DNA of 44,518 nt from a virus: positions 1 to 44,518 of IMG/VR virus record IMGVR_UViG_3300025536_000022; one strand, written 5' to 3'. Below the pieces are notes generated by a model that ran no database searches, was not told the origin of the DNA, and was given only the letters and a program-made list of their open reading frames with translations. Shown here piece by piece: positions 40,712-44,518 of this stretch (its first letter is position 1; every line of letters begins with the position of its first letter). A program made the translations under genes and the position numbers.

Positions 40712-41152
40712 TTATTTGTACATTTCCTTAAAAAATATCTCCATATCGGTATATTCAACAAAAAAGAAATTTTTGCCAGCGTATGTTAAAGTTTTACTTC
40801 TAACTAATCTTTTACTTTCTTCATTAAAATTTGCAGAAATGTTATTTGGGAATACCTTTTGTAATTCTTCAAACATATCTTCTACTAATTTCAGATCACA
40901 AAAGATTACAATTGGTTTCTCAATGATTTCTGAACTAAAACTAAAAGAATCTATGAGCTTTTCTATTTTCAAGTCTTTACGAAAAGATAGAACCCCTGTC
41001 TGTTTAAAAATATTTAAAGCTTCAATAACCGTAGTTCTGTTTTTAACCGGAATAGCATCAATATCAACTGTGAAAAACTGATTCTCTTGTTTTTTTAAAG
41101 ACTTTAAAAAACGGTAGCTTTTTAAGTGTTTCCTTTTGAATTTAAATCCCAT
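40712..41152 (-). CDS. Hypothetical early protein, 146 aa
   Basis: This soluble protein has a basic N-terminus (GFKFKRKHLKSYRFLKSLKK) and an alpha/beta body with SEIIEKPIVIFCDLKLVEDMFEEL and YAGKNFFFVEYTDMEIFF. The family is not recognised. Its start overlaps the preceding gene by 11 nt; its stop is 28 nt before the next ATG. Confidence 0.6.
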   Translation of the reverse strand: MGFKFKRKHLKSYRFLKSLKKQENQFFTVDIDAIPVKNRTTVIEALNIFKQTGVLSFRKDLKIEKLIDSFSFSSEIIEKPIVIFCDLKLVEDMFEELQKVFPNNISANFNEESKRLVRSKTLTYAGKNFFFVEYTDMEIFFKEMYK

Positions 41153-41420
41153 TTTTTTTACGTTTAATTATTTTTGTTTTATCACAATCACAACTGTCAC
41201 AGTTGCATTTTTTGACATTCGATATGATTTCCGCATATTCGCCGTCTTTCCAAAATACGACTGCGCCGCCTACAGTAGTATAGCTGTTACTTGCTTTATC
41301 GTATGAGTAAGTTCGATTGTGGCTTACGTCAATTGTCAACCCGGAACGCAAGCATTTGATAGATTTTGCCTTTAAAAAGTAATTGGCAATAGAGGATAGT
41401 CTTGGTTTTCTACAGCTCAT
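41142..41420 (-). CDS. Small protein with Cys-rich tail, 92 aa
   Basis: The start at 41420 (MSCRKPRLSS) is preferred because it overlaps the resolvase stop by only 11 nt; an ATG at 41435 gives a longer overlap. The middle (CLRSGLTIDVSHNRTYSYD) is strand-like. The C-terminus carries CNCDSCDCDK followed by a basic end, which may bind a metal. The family is not recognised. Confidence 0.6.
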   Translation of the reverse strand: MSCRKPRLSSIANYFLKAKSIKCLRSGLTIDVSHNRTYSYDKASNSYTTVGGAVVFWKDGEYAEIISNVKKCNCDSCDCDKTKIIKRKKNGI

Positions 41421-41847
41421 AAAATTCAATTTCAATACGCGGAATGAATCCGTAAATTTTTCTCGTTTTTACCTCGGCAATCTTTGCATCATCGATGAAG
41501 ACTATTCCGCTCATGGCATCGCATAACCCTTTCATCAAGTTATCTGTCAAATCGGGTTTAGTATCTTTGAAAATTATTGCGCCTTGCGATAATTCTTGTA
41601 TCTTTTTTTTCGGCCAACTTGACAGTGGAGGAAATACAAAAATTGCCTTCATTCCAATGGCCTTTGAAAATGGAACAAAATCAAGAGGTAACTGTGATTT
41701 TATATCAAAAGCAATGTTTCTCTCGTTTTCAACGACTTCTTTACTTTGATAAGACTGTACAAACTCTTTACCCTTGCCTTTCACAATACGAAATCTCGCC
41801 GACTGTTTTGGCTGTGGAACACCTTTAACAACTAATTTTAGCATCAT
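41410..41847 (-). CDS. rusA: RusA-type Holliday junction resolvase, 145 aa
   Basis: It cleaves four-way DNA junctions formed in phage recombination and replication before packaging. It shows the RusA-family pattern: an N-terminal strand LKLVVKGVPQPKQSARFR, then FVFPPLSSWPKKK, then the catalytic block KPDLTDN at residues 97-103 (Asp99 and Asp102) and FIDDAKIAE with Asp119-Asp120. The basic strand RKIYGF follows. Its length is usual for the family. The stop overlaps the downstream gene start, and its own start overlaps the upstream gene. Confidence 0.88.
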   Translation of the reverse strand: MMLKLVVKGVPQPKQSARFRIVKGKGKEFVQSYQSKEVVENERNIAFDIKSQLPLDFVPFSKAIGMKAIFVFPPLSSWPKKKIQELSQGAIIFKDTKPDLTDNLMKGLCDAMSGIVFIDDAKIAEVKTRKIYGFIPRIEIEFYEL

Positions 41848-42085
41848 ACTTTACATTTTTTTTATCAAGTAACCACTTCGGAGCTGTCAAAAAATATGAA
41901 TCTCTCCAACCCACATTTTCAACCTTCTCCAACGTACATTTCGACTTAGGAAACCATTCTAATCTACTGGCCGATGTATTTCTACCAAGCGAATCAAAAT
42001 GCAAATCAACCAGAACACCATAGCTACTTTCACTCTCAGCATGAAAAGAAACCTGAATTCTTAAATTGTCGCCATTATTCGCCAT
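41825..42085 (-). CDS. Small hypothetical protein, 86 aa
   Basis: The ATG at 42085 overlaps the stop of the 54-aa gene by 11 nt. The protein has a strand-rich N-terminus (LRIQVSFHAESESSYGVLVDLH) and a C-terminal YFLTAPKWLLDKKN that recurs in Bacteroidota phage early proteins, close to resolvase genes in this operon. The function is unknown. Confidence 0.65.
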   Translation of the reverse strand: MANNGDNLRIQVSFHAESESSYGVLVDLHFDSLGRNTSASRLEWFPKSKCTLEKVENVGWRDSYFLTAPKWLLDKKNVKYDAKISC

Positions 42086-42239
42086 CACATTCTTTGTATT
42101 TTATTCTCCAAACACCAACATCACAAACTTTATTTCTTGTCTTTAAAGTATCCATCCGGTAATGAACCTCTGTACCATCACTAAATACCGTAACAATGAT
42201 GTAGTACGGCTTTTTTGATATGGGAATTGTTATTGGCAT
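42075..42239 (-). CDS. Very small gene, 54 aa
   Basis: A 54-codon frame (MPITIPISKKPYYIIVTVFS... ending KYKECDGE) fills an otherwise empty 141-bp gap. Its ATG overlaps the upstream stop by 10 nt and its stop overlaps the downstream ATG by 11 nt. This matches the coupled packing of the neighbours, so it is likely a real gene. It has a beta-hairpin-like body; no family is recognised. Confidence 0.65.
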   Translation of the reverse strand: MPITIPISKKPYYIIVTVFSDGTEVHYRMDTLKTRNKVCDVGVWRIKYKECDGE

Positions 42240-42616
42240 TCGTCAATGATGTTTCGTATTTTATCAAAAACAAAAATCTTTTCAAGTACTTTTCTTCTTT
42301 CAATACGATCCTCAATAGAAATTTTATCATCAGGAACATCATAAGTTTTGTTTCTTTCTAAAAAACCTTCCCAGAACGAACCAATCTTATCTTTAAGTTC
42401 AAAATCAATATAGGTTTTGACTTTCTCAAACTTGGCCTTAATTAAATTCTCCTCAGAAGTATTGATAACTAGAGCCGCCGGTGGTGCGATATGCAATAAA
42501 TCGTTTTCCAGGAAGAAAAGCGTTTGGCCATTATTCGGGTTGTACTCGACTTTATCGGCCACAATATTCTCAGAATAATTTCCGACTGTGATACGATAGT
42601 TCTTGATTTTATTCAT
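42230..42616 (-). CDS. Hypothetical protein, 128 aa
   Basis: The N-terminal half (residues 1-55) has beta-strand text, with NYRITVGNYSENIVADKVEYN and GQTLFFLENDLLHIAPP. The C-terminal half is helical and acidic. The family is not recognised. It ends with a 10-nt overlap into the 54-aa gene and lies 5 nt after the P-loop protein gene. Confidence 0.6.
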   Translation of the reverse strand: MNKIKNYRITVGNYSENIVADKVEYNPNNGQTLFFLENDLLHIAPPAALVINTSEENLIKAKFEKVKTYIDFELKDKIGSFWEGFLERNKTYDVPDDKISIEDRIERRKVLEKIFVFDKIRNIIDECQ

Positions 42617-42621
42617 GCTAT

Positions 42622-42903
42622 CTATACTTTAATTGTAAATTTTACACGATAAGTATTTCTATCAATTTCAATTTGTCCAGGATGCTCAGCCATAGCTCTA
42701 TTAAAAATCCTTCTAATAAAATCTTCTTGCGCCATGTTACTTTCTGAATAATCAGGGTCAATTAAATTGAATTTATCCGCTTTACTTTCCCATTTATTTG
42801 GTGTTCTTATACCTTGTTTTGTAGGTATGTAGATAATTTTTTCTTTGAAAAGAATTTCTATAGCTTCATTAATCAACCTTGTTGTTTTTCCACTTCTTCT
42901 CAT
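42622..42903 (-). CDS. P-loop mini-protein, 93 aa
   Basis: A Walker A-like motif RRSGKTTRL sits at residues 2-10, right after the initiator Met, followed by a helix (INEAIEILF) and the strand IIYIPTKQ. No Walker B acidic pair follows, and the protein is far too short for a helicase. Small proteins starting with an SGKTT motif occur in several Bacteroidota phages; the role is unknown. It could bind nucleotide or be a remnant of an ATPase. Confidence 0.6.
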   Translation of the reverse strand: MRRSGKTTRLINEAIEILFKEKIIYIPTKQGIRTPNKWESKADKFNLIDPDYSESNMAQEDFIRRIFNRAMAEHPGQIEIDRNTYRVKFTIKV

Positions 42904-42905
42904 AG

Positions 42906-43550
42906 CTATTCAACTTTTTCAATTTCTACAAAATCGGCCTGATACTTCTCCGGATTTGACAAATACAACTCAAGCATTGAATCGGCATGTACAAAATCAT
43001 AAACACCAAGCTTAGAAGCTTTACCAACAAAACTGTTCAAGGAATCGAAAAACGTATTCAAAACCTCTTTGTTTACATTGTATAGCTTTGTGTACTCCTC
43101 TTTGGCAATACGCTCAAAAACCTTCTCAGAACGCTGTAAAATGCCTTTCAGGTAATTATCGTCAGCATAATACTCCTTCAATTCATCGTCCAACTCAAGC
43201 ATGATTTGGCAAAGAATAGTTCTCTTGACAAGCAGTTGAGCAAGTTTAGTATTGAATTTTTCCTCAGAATTCAAATGCTTTTTAAGTTCATGGATATTGA
43301 TAGAATGCCAATCACCTTTTACAAGGCCGGTTCTAAGTTTGGCATAGTCATACTCTTGATATCGATTCTTAGCGTGTAGGTAAACTTTCCCGGCTTTTCT
43401 CGGGTGCGCTAATACGTGAAAAATTGCCCCGTTCGGATGCTTTACATATTCCTTTGAAAGCTCCTCCAAAGACTTCATGTTGTCAGGCACCAACTTATCA
43501 ATATTTGAATCTTCTGTTGGGCCTTTTGTTTTTGTGTTGGCTGTGTTCAT
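42906..43550 (-). CDS. Helical hypothetical protein, 214 aa
   Basis: The product is mainly helical. It includes KHPNGAIFHVLAHPRKAGKVY near residues 37-57 and long charged helices later (LDDELKEYYADDNYLKGILQ). The family is not recognised. Starts at 43550 (53-nt overlap with the previous gene) and 43478 (MKSLEELSKE, no overlap) are both possible. It is the third gene of the early operon. Confidence 0.6.
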   Translation of the reverse strand: MNTANTKTKGPTEDSNIDKLVPDNMKSLEELSKEYVKHPNGAIFHVLAHPRKAGKVYLHAKNRYQEYDYAKLRTGLVKGDWHSINIHELKKHLNSEEKFNTKLAQLLVKRTILCQIMLELDDELKEYYADDNYLKGILQRSEKVFERIAKEEYTKLYNVNKEVLNTFFDSLNSFVGKASKLGVYDFVHADSMLELYLSNPEKYQADFVEIEKVE

Positions 43551-43743
43551 GCTTTTTCCCTTTTTTTAGTTTGATTCTCTTTTTAGGCTTTGTTCTCGGA
43601 GTTCCGATATGAATAAATCCACAAAGCTTACATTCATAAATTTCAGCATTCGGCTGAAACGTTAATTGTGACAGAACATATTGGGCAGATGTTAATGAGG
43701 TATGCTTTGTCTTACCATCGCAGCCACGAAACTTATCTCCCAT
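43498..43743 (-). CDS. Small zinc-ribbon-like basic protein, 81 aa
   Basis: The middle holds YECKLCGFIHIG, a CxxC with a following His, and the N-terminus has a further CDGKTKHTS, together suggesting one metal site of the kind seen in HNH- or C2HC-type fingers. The C-terminal 30 residues are Lys/Arg-rich (KKRIKLKKGKKHEHSQ) and could bind nucleic acid. The stop codon lies 53 nt inside the next gene. It is the second gene of the early operon. Confidence 0.65.
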   Translation of the reverse strand: MGDKFRGCDGKTKHTSLTSAQYVLSQLTFQPNAEIYECKLCGFIHIGTPRTKPKKRIKLKKGKKHEHSQHKNKRPNRRFKY

Positions 43744-43757
43744 ATTATCATCAATTT

Positions 43758-44213
43758 TTAATCTTCACTACTTGGCGTTGGTGAATTTTGTTTATACTTT
43801 TCCGGAATATCACCACTAGAAGTCAATAGACCTCTTTCAACGAAATGCTTAGATTCAACCTCAGAATTAAAATCATTCGGTCTCAAACTTCTCGATGACC
43901 AGTCATTCGGAATACAATACTTAACACACAATTCATCCCACAAATCACTAAAAGTCTTAACCTGTACACCATTCTCCGAATAACCAAAATTCATCACAAA
44001 ACAGTAATGCTCAATCTCACAGGTACCATCCGGCAACGGAGGAAACTGATCCTGCAATAACTTAAACAACACATTCGTAATCTCGCTATTGTCATAGCAC
44101 GGAACATCATTCACTTTGAAATTCTGCTCCAATAACTTAGCATAACCAGCATCAAACATCTGCTGCTTATACAAACCTTCCATAATCATCAAAAATTGAC
44201 TTTTGCTAAACAT
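43758..44213 (-). CDS. Hypothetical protein, first gene of the early operon, 151 aa
   Basis: This 151-residue acidic protein contains several Cys residues (VPCYDNS, TCEIEHYCFVMNFG, LCVKYCIP) but no clear finger. The C-terminal 30 residues are Ser/Pro-rich. It begins 28 bp after a TAGATTTG promoter element and is therefore the first gene expressed from that promoter. The family is not recognised. Early position suggests a host take-over or regulatory protein. Confidence 0.6.
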   Translation of the reverse strand: MFSKSQFLMIMEGLYKQQMFDAGYAKLLEQNFKVNDVPCYDNSEITNVLFKLLQDQFPPLPDGTCEIEHYCFVMNFGYSENGVQVKTFSDLWDELCVKYCIPNDWSSRSLRPNDFNSEVESKHFVERGLLTSSGDIPEKYKQNSPTPSSED

Positions 44214-44240
44214 AGTTTTCCCCTTTTAAGTTTAATACAA

Positions 44241-44270
44241 CAAATCTAATATAAATTTAATAAAATACAA
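44241..44270 (-). promoter_or_regulatory. Promoter for the early operon (TTG N19 TAGATTTG)
   Basis: On the minus strand a TTG (complement of 44268-44270) is followed after 19 bp by TAGATTTG (complement of 44241-44248). The first ATG is at 44213. This is one of only three promoters in the window with both boxes at good spacing. Confidence 0.75.
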
Positions 44271-44283
44271 CAATATAACCCTC

Positions 44284-44330
44284 GAAGTTTCCCACTATGC
44301 GACATAATCTTTCCGTATATGGGAAACTTC
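44284..44330. repeat. Inverted repeat with 11-bp arms upstream of the early promoter
   Basis: GAAGTTTCCCA at 44284-44294 is repeated exactly in inverse at 44320-44330, with 25 bp between. It lies 36-82 bp upstream of the early promoter's -7 box. The form suits an operator pair or a replication-related site; a terminator is unlikely since no T-tract follows. Nothing else is annotated between 44271 and 44498. Confidence 0.65.
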
Positions 44331-44498
44331 AAAACGATAACTTTCTGTAAATCAATTTTTTAAACCAAAAAAACAATAGAATAATCACTTTGAGTGAAAA
44401 ATTGTTTTTGGAAAAAACAAAATATTCGAAAACTTTAACACTTTATACATTCAATCAAAACACCTCACAACTCCTTACAATACAGTACCTCGAACTCG

Positions 44499-44518
44499 AA
44501 AAAAAAAAAAAAAAAAAA
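44499..44518 (+). other. Run of 20 A at the right edge
   Basis: The window ends in A20. It may be a real homopolymer where assembly stopped, or an artefact. It should not be read as a transcript tail. Confidence 0.9.

Noticed and set aside
44351-44518. Plus-strand frame running into the A20 end as a gene
   Set aside because: It has no ATG, only a TTG at 44390, no promoter match upstream, and ends in poly-Lys from the homopolymer; kept only as a note.

Overview
The window is the virion and packaging half of a tailed phage that infects a member of the Bacteroidota, most likely a Flavobacteriia host. Four signs support this: AT-rich DNA; genes packed with 1-14 nt gaps or stop/start overlaps and no obvious Shine-Dalgarno sites; repeated TAnnTTTG promoter elements typical of Bacteroidota; and protein families (two-piece tail nozzle, ring/hub proteins, large HK97-type capsid protein, long terminase, giant ejection protein) that recall short-tailed crAss-like and Cellulophaga-type phages. 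No DNA polymerase, primase, helicase, RNA polymerase or integrase is visible. A partial reading frame runs off the left edge and the right edge is a run of 20 A, so this is probably an incomplete genome.

Layout. Nearly everything lies on the minus strand, in blocks that each have a promoter and often a terminator. (1) 44213 to 39412: an early-type operon of about 15 small genes, including a zinc-ribbon-like protein, a P-loop mini-protein, a RusA-type resolvase, a GroES-like cochaperonin and a winged-helix gene that seems to need a -1 frameshift at an A9 tract. (2) 38898-39491 (+): a lone winged-helix protein whose 3' end overlaps that gene antisense. (3) 38788 to 26156: tail fibre, fibre-associated protein, membrane proteins, holin, amidase, spanin-like protein, a two-domain GroES-like protein, candidate TerS, TerL, portal and a small exported protein, closed by a terminator. 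(4) 26008 to 22338: scaffold with a DP-repeat N-terminus, major capsid protein, a hairpin attenuator, and a head-associated protein. (5) 20541-22262 (+): an inserted cassette with an HNH endonuclease, a DNA methyltransferase with an altered catalytic motif and two small proteins, with its own promoter and a bidirectional terminator. (6) 20428 to 12314: neck/ring, small beta proteins, tail hub, giant nozzle protein, nozzle partner and a GNAT-like protein. (7) 11968-12306 (+): an initiator-type tRNA followed by two aberrant tRNA-like elements. (8) 11886 to 1436: three ejection (cargo) proteins, the last a 2556-residue polyvalent protein with a winged-helix plus methyltransferase module; a GIY-YIG homing endonuclease sits between the second and third. 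(9) 188-1353 (+): two small genes and a lipoprotein with its own promoter and terminator (a moron-like unit).

How it works together. Block 3 makes the packaging motor, portal, tail fibre and lysis proteins. Block 4 makes the procapsid, with the strongest product (capsid protein) separated from its downstream neighbour by a hairpin. Block 6 builds neck and tail. Block 8 makes proteins probably carried in the head and injected with the DNA, including a methyltransferase that could protect the entering genome. GroES-like proteins may adapt host GroEL to phage capsid folding. The homing endonucleases, methyltransferase cassette, lipoprotein and GNAT are accessory insertions between these modules.
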